Of a stretch of DNA of 41,903 nt, positions 15,052 to 24,172 are shown one piece after another. The position numbers were made by a program, and so were the translations under genes. The notes beneath the pieces are model-generated. The model ran no database searches. It was not told where the DNA came from and worked only from the letters and a program-made list of their open reading frames with translations. The stretch covers positions 1-41,903 of the forward strand of contig JAZRNL010000009.1 in the NCBI GenBank assembly GCA_045648165.1. Direction: 5' to 3'. Origin of the DNA: RGIG9115 sp045648165 (lineage in GTDB: Bacteria > Bacillota > Clostridia > UBA1381). Position 1 is the first letter of the stretch. Every line of letters starts with the position of its first letter.

Positions 15052-15912
15052 ATGAAAAATGCGCTTATAGACATAGGTTCAAATACAATTCGTCTTGTAG
15101 TATACGACGGGTATAATGAGACGGAAAATTATGCAGACTATGCAGGTCTTATTGCTGATGTTTCAGAAGGCGAAATATCACCTGTGGGTATCGGCAAAAT
15201 TGTAAAATCTCTTACCGATATGAAGAGCAGAGCGATTGAGCTTGGTGCGGAGAATATATATGCATTTGCAACGGCATCCCTTCGTGATATAAACGATAAA
15301 GAAAGTCTTATATCTTTAATTAAGTCAGCTACCGGAATAGATTTGGAAATAATAACAGGAGAAGAAGAAGCATATTACGATTATCTGGGGCTGAAATGCG
15401 TAAACAATCTTACAGACGGAATAGCTTTTGACCTTGGCGGCGGAAGCTGTCAGCTTATGGTTTTCAGAAATGATGAAGTGGAAGGGTCTGTATCATTTCC
15501 TTTGGGTGGACTTAAACTTCATACAGATTTTGTAAAAGATAACCTTCCCACAGAGTTTGAAATGGAAAAAATTTCAGAATTTGCCATAAGTAAGGTTAAG
15601 ACGTTTGATGCTTTCAAAAATTGCGGATTTAATAAACTTTACGCTATGGGGGGATCGGTTTTCGGACTCAACAGCCTTATAAAGGAGTATTTTGGAAGCG
15701 ACAGTAAACTCACGGCAGAAACTCTCAAAAAGGTATGCAGTCTTTCGGAGCAGCAGATTTTTGCAGTGGCACCGAAACGTCTTAAATCACTGATACCTGC
15801 AGCGTTGGTTATGATAATACTCCTTGAAATATCAGGTGCAAATGAGATTACTATAACTCAAGCAGGGGTACGTGACGGAATACTTTTTTCAAAATTTACT
15901 GATTTTAAATAA
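15052..15912 (+). CDS. Ppx/GppA phosphatase family protein, short form
   Basis: 286 residues, limited to the ASKHA ATPase-fold core. Motifs are IDIGSNTIRLVVYD (phosphate 1), ATASLRD, the catalytic-region TGEEEAYYDYLG, and AFDLGGGSCQLM (phosphate 2). The adenosine-side loop reads YAMGGSVFGLN. The family hydrolyses terminal phosphates from polyphosphate or the pentaphosphate of pppGpp. The C-terminal HD-like domain of long Ppx enzymes is absent, as in many short homologues, so the substrate cannot be decided. It follows the His/Cys-tail gene by 15 nt, with AAAGGGAATAA as ribosome binding site. Confidence 0.87.
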   Translation: MKNALIDIGSNTIRLVVYDGYNETENYADYAGLIADVSEGEISPVGIGKIVKSLTDMKSRAIELGAENIYAFATASLRDINDKESLISLIKSATGIDLEIITGEEEAYYDYLGLKCVNNLTDGIAFDLGGGSCQLMVFRNDEVEGSVSFPLGGLKLHTDFVKDNLPTEFEMEKISEFAISKVKTFDAFKNCGFNKLYAMGGSVFGLNSLIKEYFGSDSKLTAETLKKVCSLSEQQIFAVAPKRLKSLIPAALVMIILLEISGANEITITQAGVRDGILFSKFTDFK

Positions 15913-15975
15913 AAAATGCATAAATACTTTTTAAAAACAAATAAAAATTTGGCAGATTTTAAGTTATGCCAAGCC

Positions 15976-16004
15976 TTGACTTTTCTGCCCGATTATGGTA
16001 TTAT
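15976..16004 (+). promoter_or_regulatory. Sigma-A promoter of the hom-thrB-lysC operon
   Basis: TTGACT, 17-nt spacer, TATTAT, about 56 nt before the GTG start of the ACT protein. A TTGGCA/TGCCAA inverted repeat spans the bases just upstream and could bind a regulator, but that is speculative. Confidence 0.75.
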
Positions 16005-16059
16005 ACTAAAATAAAAGCACATCAGTTTTTCTGTCGTGGACAAAAAAGGAGCAAATTTT

Positions 16060-16497
16060 GTGAACAATGATTTTGTTTTGGTAAATACAAAAATTGCACC
16101 TGAAGTGTTTTTAAAGGTGCTTCAGGTTAAAAAAATGCTTTCTGAAGGCAGTGTAAAAAAAACAGGTGAAGCAATAGCTGCGGTTGGTATCAGCAGGAGT
16201 GCTTTTTATAAGTACAAGGATTTTGTGTTTGAATACCATAGGGGCGGTATTGAACGTATGTTCACATTGTTTTTTGAGTTATCCGATATTTCCGGAGTTC
16301 TTTCGGAAATACTCAGAGTGCTTGCCGACGGTGGGTTTAATGTTATGACTATTAATCAGAATATACCCATAAACGGTTATGCAAATTTGACAATTACAGC
16401 CAGATACGGAGGAAAAGATGTTTCCTTTGAGGAACTGACAGGAAAAATAAGACAGCTTGCAGGAGTAAATAAAGTTCAACTCCTGGCGGTACAATAA
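16060..16497 (+). CDS. ACT domain-containing protein (UPF0735 / PheB-like)
   Basis: 145 residues, the size of the UPF0735 family. An N-terminal helical part resembles a helix-turn-helix (VKKTGEAIAAVGISRSAFYKYKD). A C-terminal ACT domain follows, starting at RMFTLFFELSDISGVLSEILRVLADGG. ACT domains bind amino acids, and the place at the head of hom-thrB-lysC suggests a sensor of aspartate-family amino acids. The GTG at 16060 is chosen because AAAAGGAG sits 8 nt upstream; a GTG at 16036 in the same frame has none. It lies 19 nt from hom. Confidence 0.88.
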   Translation: MNNDFVLVNTKIAPEVFLKVLQVKKMLSEGSVKKTGEAIAAVGISRSAFYKYKDFVFEYHRGGIERMFTLFFELSDISGVLSEILRVLADGGFNVMTINQNIPINGYANLTITARYGGKDVSFEELTGKIRQLAGVNKVQLLAVQ

Positions 16498-16516
16498 ACT
16501 GGGAGGTAAAACTATA

Positions 16517-17728
16517 ATGGCGAATGTTGCTATAATGGGTTTTGGTACAGTTGGAAGCGGAGTTTATGAAATTATAAAAAACGATTCAGGTATTCTCAAA
16601 ACCAATGCAAACGGCGAAGATATTAAAGTAAAGCATATTCTTGATATAAGAGATTTCTCTGACCACGAGGATGCGGCTCTTTTTACAAAAAAATTCGAAG
16701 ATATATTAAATGACGATTCTGTTTCTGTTGTTGTTGAGGTAATGGGTGGACTTCATCCGGCGTATGAGTTCACAAAAGAGCTTCTCTTGAGCGGAAAAAG
16801 TGTTGTTACTTCAAATAAGGAGCTTGTTGCAACTTACGGAACTGAGCTTCTCAAAATAGCATGCGATAAAAATGAAAACTATCTGTTCGAGGCAAGTGTT
16901 GGCGGCGGTATTCCTATTATCCGTCCTATACATCAGTGTCTTACTGCAAATAAGGTCGACAGAATTGCAGGTATTTTAAACGGCACGACAAACTATATAT
17001 TAAATGAAATGTTCAAGAAAGGCAAGCAGTTTGACGAGGCTCTTGCAGATGCTCAGGCGAAAGGGTATGCCGAGAAAAATCCTGCGGCAGATATTGAAGG
17101 GCATGATGCGTGTAGAAAAATTGCTATTTTGTCATCACTCGCTTCAAGACGTGCTGTTGATTATAAAAATATCCCTACAGAGGGTATAGTTGATATCACT
17201 TCTGAGGATGTAAAGTATGCTGAATCGGCAAATTCAGTTATAAAGCTTATAGGCTATGCAGAATTTATGGAAAATGGCAGACTTTATTCAAGAGTTTGCC
17301 CAATGCTTATAGATAACGATAAACCTTTGTCAGGTGTTCACGATGTGTTTAATGCTATCATGGTAACGGGTAATAATGTTGGCGATGTAATGTTTTACGG
17401 AAAGGGAGCAGGTAAGCTTCCTACTGCAAGTGCGGTTGTTGCCGATGTTATAGATGCTGTTAAGCACATAGAACGAAGCAAAAGAATTGCTTGGGCTGAT
17501 GAAGGCGATGACTTTATGGTTCCTGCTGATGATAAGGCATTTTCTTTCTTCATAAGAACTAAAGACAGTGCAGAAAATGTTAAGTCTGTGTTTGATATAA
17601 TTAAAACTGTTGATATAGGTCTTAATGGTGAATGTGGTTATATAACAAAACAAATTCCTGAAGGCGAGTTCAGAAACAAGCTCGACAGTATTGCTGATGT
17701 GCTGTCTGTTATAAGAGTGATGGAGTAA
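16517..17728 (+). CDS. hom: Homoserine dehydrogenase
   Basis: 403 residues. It reduces aspartate semialdehyde to homoserine with NAD(P)H, the branch point to threonine and methionine. The N-terminal Rossmann motif is GFGTVGSGVYE. SNKELVA and GGGIPIIRPI line the active site, and ILNGTTNYIL is the family signature. The C-terminal ~60 residues (FFIRTKDSAENVKSVFDII...) form an ACT domain for feedback inhibition, slightly shorter than usual. GGGAGG precedes ATG 16517. One base separates it from thrB. Confidence 0.97.
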   Translation: MANVAIMGFGTVGSGVYEIIKNDSGILKTNANGEDIKVKHILDIRDFSDHEDAALFTKKFEDILNDDSVSVVVEVMGGLHPAYEFTKELLLSGKSVVTSNKELVATYGTELLKIACDKNENYLFEASVGGGIPIIRPIHQCLTANKVDRIAGILNGTTNYILNEMFKKGKQFDEALADAQAKGYAEKNPAADIEGHDACRKIAILSSLASRRAVDYKNIPTEGIVDITSEDVKYAESANSVIKLIGYAEFMENGRLYSRVCPMLIDNDKPLSGVHDVFNAIMVTGNNVGDVMFYGKGAGKLPTASAVVADVIDAVKHIERSKRIAWADEGDDFMVPADDKAFSFFIRTKDSAENVKSVFDIIKTVDIGLNGECGYITKQIPEGEFRNKLDSIADVLSVIRVME

Positions 17729-17729
17729 T

Positions 17730-18635
17730 ATGGTAAGAGTTAAAGTTCCGGCAACGAGTGCCAATATGGGCCCCGGGTTTGACAGCTTGGGAGTTGCCCT
17801 TGCTATGTACAATACAATAACTGTTTCCGAAACGGAAAACGGATTTACTGTGGTGACAGGTAAGGATAAACGAATTGTTCCCGGAAATGAAAATAATATG
17901 ATTTACAGGGCGATCAACCGAGTTTTTGATGAGGTTGGATACACGGCCCGCGGGATAAGAATAAGTCAGCAAAGCAGTATACCCGTAACCCGCGGACTTG
18001 GAAGCAGCAGTGCCTGTATAATCGGTGGAATGCTCGGTGCAAATGTTATTGCCGGCAGACCTCTTACTTATGATAAAATCCTGAATCTTGCAGCTGAGAT
18101 GGAAGGGCATCCTGATAATGTAACTCCGGCACTGTACGGTGGTTTTTGCAGCTCAGTGTTTGAAAACGGAACAGTTTATAAGGTTAGTATGAAAATTACA
18201 ACACCTATAAAGTTTGCAGTGATGTTTCCGGATTATCCAATGGCTACAAGAGAGTCGAGAAAAGTAGTTCCCGACAGTTTTTCGAAAGAGGATGCAATTT
18301 ATAATATTTCCCATACCGCTTTACTTGTTTCGGCTTTAGCGGAAGGGAAGCTCGAGCTTCTCAAAACTGCATGCAATGACCGTATGCATCAGCAGTACAG
18401 GAAAGAATATATTGCCGGGATTGACGGAGTGTTTGAAAATGCCGAAAGATTGGGCGCTTATGGTACCTACCTCAGCGGTTCCGGACCTGCAGTTGTCTCT
18501 TTGGTAGAAGGCAAGGGTTCAGCATTTGCTGATGGTATGAATAAATTTTTTGAAAATAATCTTGAAGGCTGGAGATGCCGGCTGCTTACGATTGATAACG
18601 TAGGTGCGGTGGTATGCGAAAGACCTGACAGATAA
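17730..18635 (+). CDS. thrB: Homoserine kinase
   Basis: 301 residues, normal for the GHMP-kinase-family enzyme that phosphorylates homoserine on the way to threonine. Motif 1 is PATSANMGPGFDSLG. Motif 2, the ATP loop, is PVTRGLGSSSACIIGG. Motif 3 near the C terminus is YGTYLSGSGPAVVSL. ATG 17730 is one base after the hom stop, so translation is likely coupled. No threonine synthase gene is present in the window, so thrC must lie elsewhere. Confidence 0.96.
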   Translation: MVRVKVPATSANMGPGFDSLGVALAMYNTITVSETENGFTVVTGKDKRIVPGNENNMIYRAINRVFDEVGYTARGIRISQQSSIPVTRGLGSSSACIIGGMLGANVIAGRPLTYDKILNLAAEMEGHPDNVTPALYGGFCSSVFENGTVYKVSMKITTPIKFAVMFPDYPMATRESRKVVPDSFSKEDAIYNISHTALLVSALAEGKLELLKTACNDRMHQQYRKEYIAGIDGVFENAERLGAYGTYLSGSGPAVVSLVEGKGSAFADGMNKFFENNLEGWRCRLLTIDNVGAVVCERPDR

Positions 18636-18653
18636 TTTATTGGAGGTTTTAAT

Positions 18654-19859
18654 ATGGGATTAATAGTACAAAAGTACGGTGGTTCAAGTGTCAGAGATGC
18701 TGAACGTGTTATGAACGTTGCAAGACGTGTAACTGAAACGTACGAAAAAGGTAACAATGTTGTTGTAGTTGTGTCTGCTCAGGGTGATACAACTGATGAT
18801 TTAATAGAAAAGGCTATGGAAATCAATTCATCTCCTTCAAAAAGAGAGATGGATATGCTTCTTTCTTCAGGAGAGCAGATTTCTGTTTCCCTTCTTGCTA
18901 TGGCAATTGAAAAGCTTGGTTATCCTGTAGTTTCTATGACAGGTTGGCAGGCAGGTTTTAAAACAGATGCAAATTACGGCGCTGCCCGTATTCACGAAAT
19001 TAAAACAGAGCGTCTTGTGAATGAACTTGATAAGCGCAGGATTGTAATCGTGGCAGGATTTCAGGGAGTTAATAAATACGACGATATAGTAACCTTGGGC
19101 AGAGGCGGATCCGATACTTCAGCGGTCGCACTGGCAGCAGTTCTCGGAGCGGATGTTTGTGAGATTTATACAGACGTTGATGGTGTATTTACCGCTGACC
19201 CGAGATTTGTAAAATCAGCATTTAAGCTGGACGAAATTTCATATGACGAAATGCTGGAGCTTGCTTCATTGGGAGCAAACGTACTCCATAACCGAAGTGT
19301 TGAGCTTGCTAAAAAGTATAATGTAAAGCTCGCAGTTAAATCAAGTCTTAACAATAATGAAGGAACATATGTCAGGGAGGTAGAACAAGTGGAAAAGATG
19401 ATCGTTAGAGGTGTAACAAGAGATAATGACTGTGCGAGAATAGCACTTTGCGGAGTAGAGGATACTCCCGGTAAGGCTTTTCAGATTTTCTCACTTCTTT
19501 CAAAGAATGGTATAGGTGTAGACCTTATTATCCAGTCAATCGGTAACGGGATTGCAAAGGATATCAGCTTTACAACAACAGAAGGAGATCTTGATAAAAC
19601 ACTTAAGGTTCTTGATGAAAATGCTTCTGTTATTAAAGCACAGGAAGTTAAATGGACAAAAGATGTGTCTAAGGTTTCAATCGTAGGTGCAGGTATGGTT
19701 AATAATGTAGGTGTGGCTACAAAGATGTTTGAGGCTCTTTACAATGCTCATATCAACATAAATATGATTGCAACTTCTGAAATTAAAATTTCAGTTCTTG
19801 TTGACCAGAAAGATGCTGAAAGAGCAGTTGTAGCTATTCATGATAAATTTCTTGGTTAA
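18654..19859 (+). CDS. lysC: Aspartate kinase
   Basis: 401 residues, a monofunctional aspartokinase. It catalyses the first step of lysine, threonine and methionine synthesis. The catalytic domain begins with VQKYGGSSV and includes GRGGSDTSAVALAA and EIYTDVDGVFTADPR. Two ACT domains follow from about residue 265; the second ends in NINMIATSEIKISVLV, the effector-binding stretch, so feedback control is expected. TTGGAGG lies just before ATG 18654. It completes a compact aspartate-pathway set with hom and thrB. Confidence 0.97.
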   Translation: MGLIVQKYGGSSVRDAERVMNVARRVTETYEKGNNVVVVVSAQGDTTDDLIEKAMEINSSPSKREMDMLLSSGEQISVSLLAMAIEKLGYPVVSMTGWQAGFKTDANYGAARIHEIKTERLVNELDKRRIVIVAGFQGVNKYDDIVTLGRGGSDTSAVALAAVLGADVCEIYTDVDGVFTADPRFVKSAFKLDEISYDEMLELASLGANVLHNRSVELAKKYNVKLAVKSSLNNNEGTYVREVEQVEKMIVRGVTRDNDCARIALCGVEDTPGKAFQIFSLLSKNGIGVDLIIQSIGNGIAKDISFTTTEGDLDKTLKVLDENASVIKAQEVKWTKDVSKVSIVGAGMVNNVGVATKMFEALYNAHININMIATSEIKISVLVDQKDAERAVVAIHDKFLG

Positions 19860-19887
19860 TTGACAGTCACCGGAAGGAGCTTTTGCT

Positions 19888-20619
19888 TTGAGTGATAAAA
19901 TAATCGGAAGAAATCCTGTACTTGAAGCTATAAAAGTCGGGCGGGATATTGATAAAATTTTTGTAAAAAAAGGTAAGCCTGAAGGCAGTCTTGTGCCGCT
20001 TCTTAAAAAAGCGCGGGCTGCGGGAATTGTTATTTCTGAATGTGACAAATCAAAGCTTGATGACCTTGCAAATGGTGAGAATCACCAGGGAATTGTTGCA
20101 TTTGTGTCAGAAACGCAATATAAAACATTAGATGATATTATTGCCTGCGCTGAGGAGCGAGGAGAATCCCCGGTTGTTGTAATTTGCGACCGTATAACTG
20201 ATCCTCACAACCTTGGTGCAATTATCAGAACTGCTGAATGTGCAGGTGTTCATGGGGTAATTATACCAAAACATTCAGGCGCACCGGTAAATGATGTTGT
20301 GGCAAAAACCTCTGCAGGTGCAGTTGAACATATGAACATATGCCGTGTTACAAATCTTGCACGTACAATTGATGAACTAAAAGACAGAGGCTTCTGGATA
20401 ACAGGTGCCCATATGGATGGCAAACCGATGTACGAAATAGATTTTGGCGGAAGTGTGGGAATTGTTGTTGGAAGTGAAGGTGAAGGAATAAGCCGTCTTG
20501 TTAAGGATAAGTGTGATTTTCTTGCATCTATCCCTATGCATGGTAAGGTTACATCACTGAATGCTTCTGTAGCGGCAGGTATCCTGATGTATGAAGCATT
20601 GCGCCAGAGAACAAAATAA
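19888..20619 (+). CDS. rlmB: TrmH-family rRNA methyltransferase (23S rRNA Gm2251 type)
   Basis: 243 residues with an N-terminal L30e-like substrate-binding domain (IIGRNPVLEAIKVGRDIDKIFV). The SPOUT catalytic domain follows. Its motifs are DPHNLGAIIRTAECAGV, GSEGEGISRLV and IPMHGKVTSLNASVAAGI, the SAM knot. RlmB methylates the ribose 2'-OH of G2251 in 23S rRNA; other TrmH paralogues modify different sites, so the exact target is inferred. The start is TTG 19888 behind GGAAGGAGC. It is 28 nt after lysC and probably in the same transcript. Confidence 0.9.
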   Translation: MSDKIIGRNPVLEAIKVGRDIDKIFVKKGKPEGSLVPLLKKARAAGIVISECDKSKLDDLANGENHQGIVAFVSETQYKTLDDIIACAEERGESPVVVICDRITDPHNLGAIIRTAECAGVHGVIIPKHSGAPVNDVVAKTSAGAVEHMNICRVTNLARTIDELKDRGFWITGAHMDGKPMYEIDFGGSVGIVVGSEGEGISRLVKDKCDFLASIPMHGKVTSLNASVAAGILMYEALRQRTK

Positions 20620-20627
20620 AAATTAAA

Positions 20628-20662
20628 ACAGGCGTGTTATGTTTTAGGCATAGTACGCCTGT
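20628..20662. other. Hairpin after rlmB
   Basis: ACAGGCGT pairs with ACGCCTGT and the stem continues inward to 14 bp with two wobbles around a 7-nt loop. It is not followed by a T run. It lies 8 nt after the rlmB stop and 24 nt before the next ATG, so it may be a partial terminator or processing site. Confidence 0.5.
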
Positions 20663-20686
20663 GTTATAAGAAACGGAGATAGAAGT

Positions 20687-20950
20687 ATGAAAGCAGTTAT
20701 AACGGTTATTGGTAAAGACAGAGTTGGAATAATTGCAACTGTAAGCTCATATCTTGCTGAAAAATCAGTAAATATTCTTGATATTTCACAAACAATTATG
20801 CAGGATATGTTTTGTATGATAATGCTTGTTAAGCTTGAGAATGAAAATGTTTCTGAAGTGTCAACCGGGCTTGAAGAAACAGGTAAGAAGCTCGGTCTTT
20901 CGATCCATCTTCAAAGGGAAGAGCTTTTTGAATCAATGCACAGAATATAA
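20687..20950 (+). CDS. ACT domain protein (UPF0237)
   Basis: 87 residues, almost entirely one ACT domain: AVITVIGKDRVGIIATVSSYLAEKSVNILDISQ is split here as VITVIGKDRVGIIA, then VNILDISQTIM. The family usually travels with UPF0210 (DUF711) genes, as here, 17 nt upstream of it. It is related to the glycine-cleavage regulator GcvR fold, but no ligand is established. It presumably senses a small molecule for the next protein. Confidence 0.9.
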   Translation: MKAVITVIGKDRVGIIATVSSYLAEKSVNILDISQTIMQDMFCMIMLVKLENENVSEVSTGLEETGKKLGLSIHLQREELFESMHRI

Positions 20951-20967
20951 CCGGGAGATGAAAACAG

Positions 20968-22335
20968 ATGATTAATCCTTTTGAAATAATGCAGACAGTC
21001 AATATGATTGACCGCGAAAATCTTGATGTCAGAACTATTACAATGGGTATTTCGCTGAGGAGTTGTGCAGATCCTGACATTAAGCGCATGTGTAAAAAAA
21101 TCTATGAAAAAATAACAACATACGCAAAAGACCTTGTAAAAACAGGGGAAGATATTGAAGCTCAGTTTGGTATTCCTATTATAAATAAACGGATAAGTGT
21201 AACACCTATTTCGCATCTTGTTGAGGCCCTCGAAAATCCCACTGTAGCAGATTGTGTTGAAATCGCAAAAACTCTTGATAAAGCAGCTAAGGCTACAGGT
21301 GTAAATTTTATCGGTGGTTATAGTGCTCTTGTTCATAAAGGCTACACAAATGCGGAAAAAGTTTTTGTCGAATCCATCCCAGAAGCCCTTGCGTCAACTG
21401 ATATTGTTTGCTCGAGTGTTAATATTGGCTCTACAAAAGCGGGAATTAATATGGACGCCGTACGAGATATGGGGATAATAATAAAAAAAGCAGCGGAGCT
21501 TACCAAGGATACTCAGGGGTTTGCCTGTGCAAAGCTTGTTGTGTTTGCTAATGCAGTTGAGGATAATCCCTTTATGGCAGGTGCTTTCCATGGCGAAGGT
21601 GAAGGCGAATGTGTAATTAATGTAGGTGTAAGCGGCCCTGGTGTTGTTAAGTGTGCCCTTGAAAAAGTAGCAGGCGAAGATTTTGGAGTAATTGCCGAAA
21701 CTATAAAAAAGACTGCTTTTAAAATAACCAGAATGGGTCAGTTAGTGGCAATGGAAGCTTCCAAACGGCTTAATGTCCCATTTGGTATAGTAGACCTTTC
21801 CCTTGCACCCACTCCTGCTGTGGGAGACAGTGTTGCATATATCCTGGAAGAGATGGGTCTCGAGCAGTGCGGAGCTCATGGTACTACTGCTGCCCTTGCA
21901 CTTCTTAACGATGCAGTAAAAAAAGGCGGTGTTATGGCTTCCAGCTACGTCGGCGGTCTTTCGGGAGCTTTCATACCTGTAAGTGAGGACGCAGGAATGA
22001 TAGCTGCGGCAAAATCCGGGGCACTTTCTTTAGAAAAATTGGAGGCTATGACTTGTGTTTGCTCTGTAGGCCTTGATATGATTGTTATTCCGGGAGATAC
22101 ACCGGCATCAACAATTTCTGCTATAATTGCAGATGAAGCTGCAATTGGAATGGTTAATACGAAAACCACAGCGGTGAGAATAATTCCCGCCCCCGGTGCT
22201 GAGATAGGCGATACTGTTGAATTTGGCGGACTTTTAGGTTCAGGACCTGTTATGAAGGTAAGTAAACTAAACAGTTCTGAATTTATTTCCAGAGGCGGAA
22301 GAATTCCGGCGCCTATTCATAGCCTAAAAAACTGA
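20968..22335 (+). CDS. UPF0210 / DUF711 (PFL family) protein
   Basis: 455 residues, full length for UPF0210. The fold is related to pyruvate formate-lyase/anaerobic ribonucleotide reductase structures, but I see no sign of radical chemistry. Recognisable stretches are RTITMGISLR, FIGGYSALVHKG, FHGEGEGECVINVGVSGPG and the C-terminal RIIPAPGAEIGDTVEFGGLLG. The biochemical role is not known. It forms the conserved pair with the preceding ACT protein. GGGAGATG precedes ATG 20968. A strong terminator ends the transcript. Confidence 0.92.
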   Translation: MINPFEIMQTVNMIDRENLDVRTITMGISLRSCADPDIKRMCKKIYEKITTYAKDLVKTGEDIEAQFGIPIINKRISVTPISHLVEALENPTVADCVEIAKTLDKAAKATGVNFIGGYSALVHKGYTNAEKVFVESIPEALASTDIVCSSVNIGSTKAGINMDAVRDMGIIIKKAAELTKDTQGFACAKLVVFANAVEDNPFMAGAFHGEGEGECVINVGVSGPGVVKCALEKVAGEDFGVIAETIKKTAFKITRMGQLVAMEASKRLNVPFGIVDLSLAPTPAVGDSVAYILEEMGLEQCGAHGTTAALALLNDAVKKGGVMASSYVGGLSGAFIPVSEDAGMIAAAKSGALSLEKLEAMTCVCSVGLDMIVIPGDTPASTISAIIADEAAIGMVNTKTTAVRIIPAPGAEIGDTVEFGGLLGSGPVMKVSKLNSSEFISRGGRIPAPIHSLKN

Positions 22336-22343
22336 TATATTTC

Positions 22344-22379
22344 AAAAACCGTGAATTTATTACGGTTTTTGTTTTTTTT
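22344..22379 (+). terminator. Intrinsic terminator after the UPF0210 gene
   Basis: AAAAACCGT / ACGGTTTTT, a 9-bp stem with a 9-nt loop, continuing into G and seven T. It is 9 nt past the stop codon and closes the hom-to-UPF0210 region. Confidence 0.88.
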
Positions 22380-22404
22380 ATGGTGGCAAAAGAGATGTTT
22401 TGTA

Positions 22405-22433
22405 TTGACAAAAGTTTGTATTTTTGGTAATAT
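22405..22433 (+). promoter_or_regulatory. Sigma-A promoter of the methyltransferase-nudF-zapA region
   Basis: Consensus TTGACA, 17-nt spacer, TAATAT, 36 nt before the GTG start. It lies directly after a terminator, so it is a clean transcription-unit boundary. Confidence 0.85.
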
Positions 22434-22468
22434 TAATATGGCATTTTTTGCAAAAAAGGAGTGTTTTT

Positions 22469-23602
22469 GTGAATAAGAAATCAGCAGATAAAACTATGCT
22501 TTTCCTTACAGGTTTAAAATCTCGTATGGAGGATAACAGTGATTTTTTTGAAAAAATCCGCATAACTCTTCTTTCAGGTGCAAGAGAATATTTTGCAGAA
22601 TACACCCGGAAAAATGGAGAATTATATTTTGATTATCTTGGGAATAAAGTCTGCGTATCTGATTTTTCTGATGTACGGTCGCTTCTTTTGGAGTACGACA
22701 GTGCCGTTGTTAAATATCTTGAACGTGGTACAGAAATTATAATCGAGGCAGATGACAGGAATGTTAAAATGCGAAACCGCGAACGCACACCTGATAAGGT
22801 TAAGCTTTCAACCGTAAACACAGGACGGCAGTATCTCGTAAACCCTGCACGCGCCTCAAAACTTTTGAGAGAACTTGGCGTACTTTCAGAAAATGGTAAA
22901 ATTAAAAATGATAAGGTGCGCAAATATAACCAGACGGATTATTTTCTTGAGCTTATGAACGGTGTTCTTGCAGATATTCCTCAAAGTGAGGAACTGGTTA
23001 TTCTTGATTGCGCATGCGGTAAAAGCTATCTTTCGTTTGTAATGAATTATTATTTTACCGAGGTTTTGAGAAGAAGATGTAGATTTATAGGTGTTGACTT
23101 TTCAGAAACTGTAATCGAAGCGTCTAAAAAAACAGCAGAAAACTTAGGCTATAAGAATATGACGTTTGTACAAAGCGATCTTGGCGAGTATACACCTGAT
23201 GTATCACCTGATTTAGTGGTTTCCCTCCATGCTTGCGATACTTTAACAGATATGGCACTGGCTCTTGGAATAAGGGCCAAGGCTAAGGCTATAATGAGCG
23301 TTCCTTGTTGTCATAAGGATATACTTAAGCAATATTCCTATGAGCCATTTTCTATGGTTACAAAGCATGGTATATTAAAGGCAAGGCTTGCAGACACACT
23401 CACTGATGCTCTCAGGGCATCCTATCTTGAAGCTTCCGGATATAGTGTTTCAATGATAGAGTATATTTCACCACTTGAAACACCAAAAAATATTATGATA
23501 CGTGCAGTCAGAACAGGTAAAATGTCACAGACTGCAAAAAAAGATTACGAAAGCTTAAAATCACTGATTAATGTGTCACCTGCAATAGAAAAGTTTGTTT
23601 GA
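22469..23602 (+). CDS. Class I SAM-dependent methyltransferase (Methyltransf_32-like)
   Basis: 377 residues. The N-terminal ~170 residues include a basic segment (NVKMRNRERTPDKVKL) that could touch RNA. The Rossmann methyltransferase domain follows: SAM loop ILDCACGKSYLSF, acidic residue in FIGVDFSETVIE, then DLVVSLHACDTLTD, which is typical of the Methyltransf_32 family, and MSVPCCHKDI. Substrates of this family are poorly known; an RNA target is a guess. The GTG at 22469 follows AAAAAGGAG; an earlier in-frame start at 22424 lies inside the promoter and is rejected. The NUDIX gene starts 12 nt downstream. Confidence 0.85.
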   Translation: MNKKSADKTMLFLTGLKSRMEDNSDFFEKIRITLLSGAREYFAEYTRKNGELYFDYLGNKVCVSDFSDVRSLLLEYDSAVVKYLERGTEIIIEADDRNVKMRNRERTPDKVKLSTVNTGRQYLVNPARASKLLRELGVLSENGKIKNDKVRKYNQTDYFLELMNGVLADIPQSEELVILDCACGKSYLSFVMNYYFTEVLRRRCRFIGVDFSETVIEASKKTAENLGYKNMTFVQSDLGEYTPDVSPDLVVSLHACDTLTDMALALGIRAKAKAIMSVPCCHKDILKQYSYEPFSMVTKHGILKARLADTLTDALRASYLEASGYSVSMIEYISPLETPKNIMIRAVRTGKMSQTAKKDYESLKSLINVSPAIEKFV

Positions 23603-23614
23603 AAGAGGATATAT

Positions 23615-24154
23615 ATGGATTTAAATGAGAAAACTGTGAAAAGTGAGCACATTTACCCGGGTAAAGTAGTAGACCTGTGGGTTGATACTGTTATCCTGCC
23701 TGACGGAAAAGAGGCAACGCGTGAGGTTATCAATCATCCGGGGGGAGTGTGTGTTCTTGCTGTTGATGAAAATAGCAACGTTCTTACAGTTCGTCAGTAC
23801 AGAAAGGCGATTGACGGTGTAATGGTTGAAATTCCGGCAGGTAAGCTTGAATATGGCGAAAATGTAGAAGAAGCAGCTATAAGAGAGCTTCGTGAGGAAA
23901 CGGGTATGATAGCGGGAAGTATGGTTTATCTTGGGTATTTTCACCCAACGCCTGCTTATTGCAGAGAAAAAATTCATATGTACTTTGCTGAAAATTTGAA
24001 AGAAACAAAAACTGACCTTGATGATGATGAGTTTGTTGAGGCTTCCAGAATACCTTTTGCGGAACTTTATAAAAGGGTACTGAATAATGAAATAACTGAC
24101 GGTAAAACTCTTCTTGCAGTTTTAAAAGCAAAGGAACTGGGTTTAGTAAAATAA
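23615..24154 (+). CDS. nudF: ADP-ribose pyrophosphatase (NUDIX)
   Basis: 179 residues. It hydrolyses ADP-ribose to AMP and ribose 5-phosphate. A full NUDIX box is visible, with G-x5-E-x7-REL-x-EE-x-GM (key residues in GKLEYGE and RELREETGM), at about residues 76-98. PGGVCVLAVD and VRQYRKAI before the box and the C-terminal FVEASRIPF are typical of the ADP-ribose subgroup. GAGGATATAT precedes ATG 23615. It lies 18 nt from zapA. Confidence 0.92.
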   Translation: MDLNEKTVKSEHIYPGKVVDLWVDTVILPDGKEATREVINHPGGVCVLAVDENSNVLTVRQYRKAIDGVMVEIPAGKLEYGENVEEAAIRELREETGMIAGSMVYLGYFHPTPAYCREKIHMYFAENLKETKTDLDDDEFVEASRIPFAELYKRVLNNEITDGKTLLAVLKAKELGLVK

Positions 24155-24172
24155 AATAAATGGAGAAAACAA

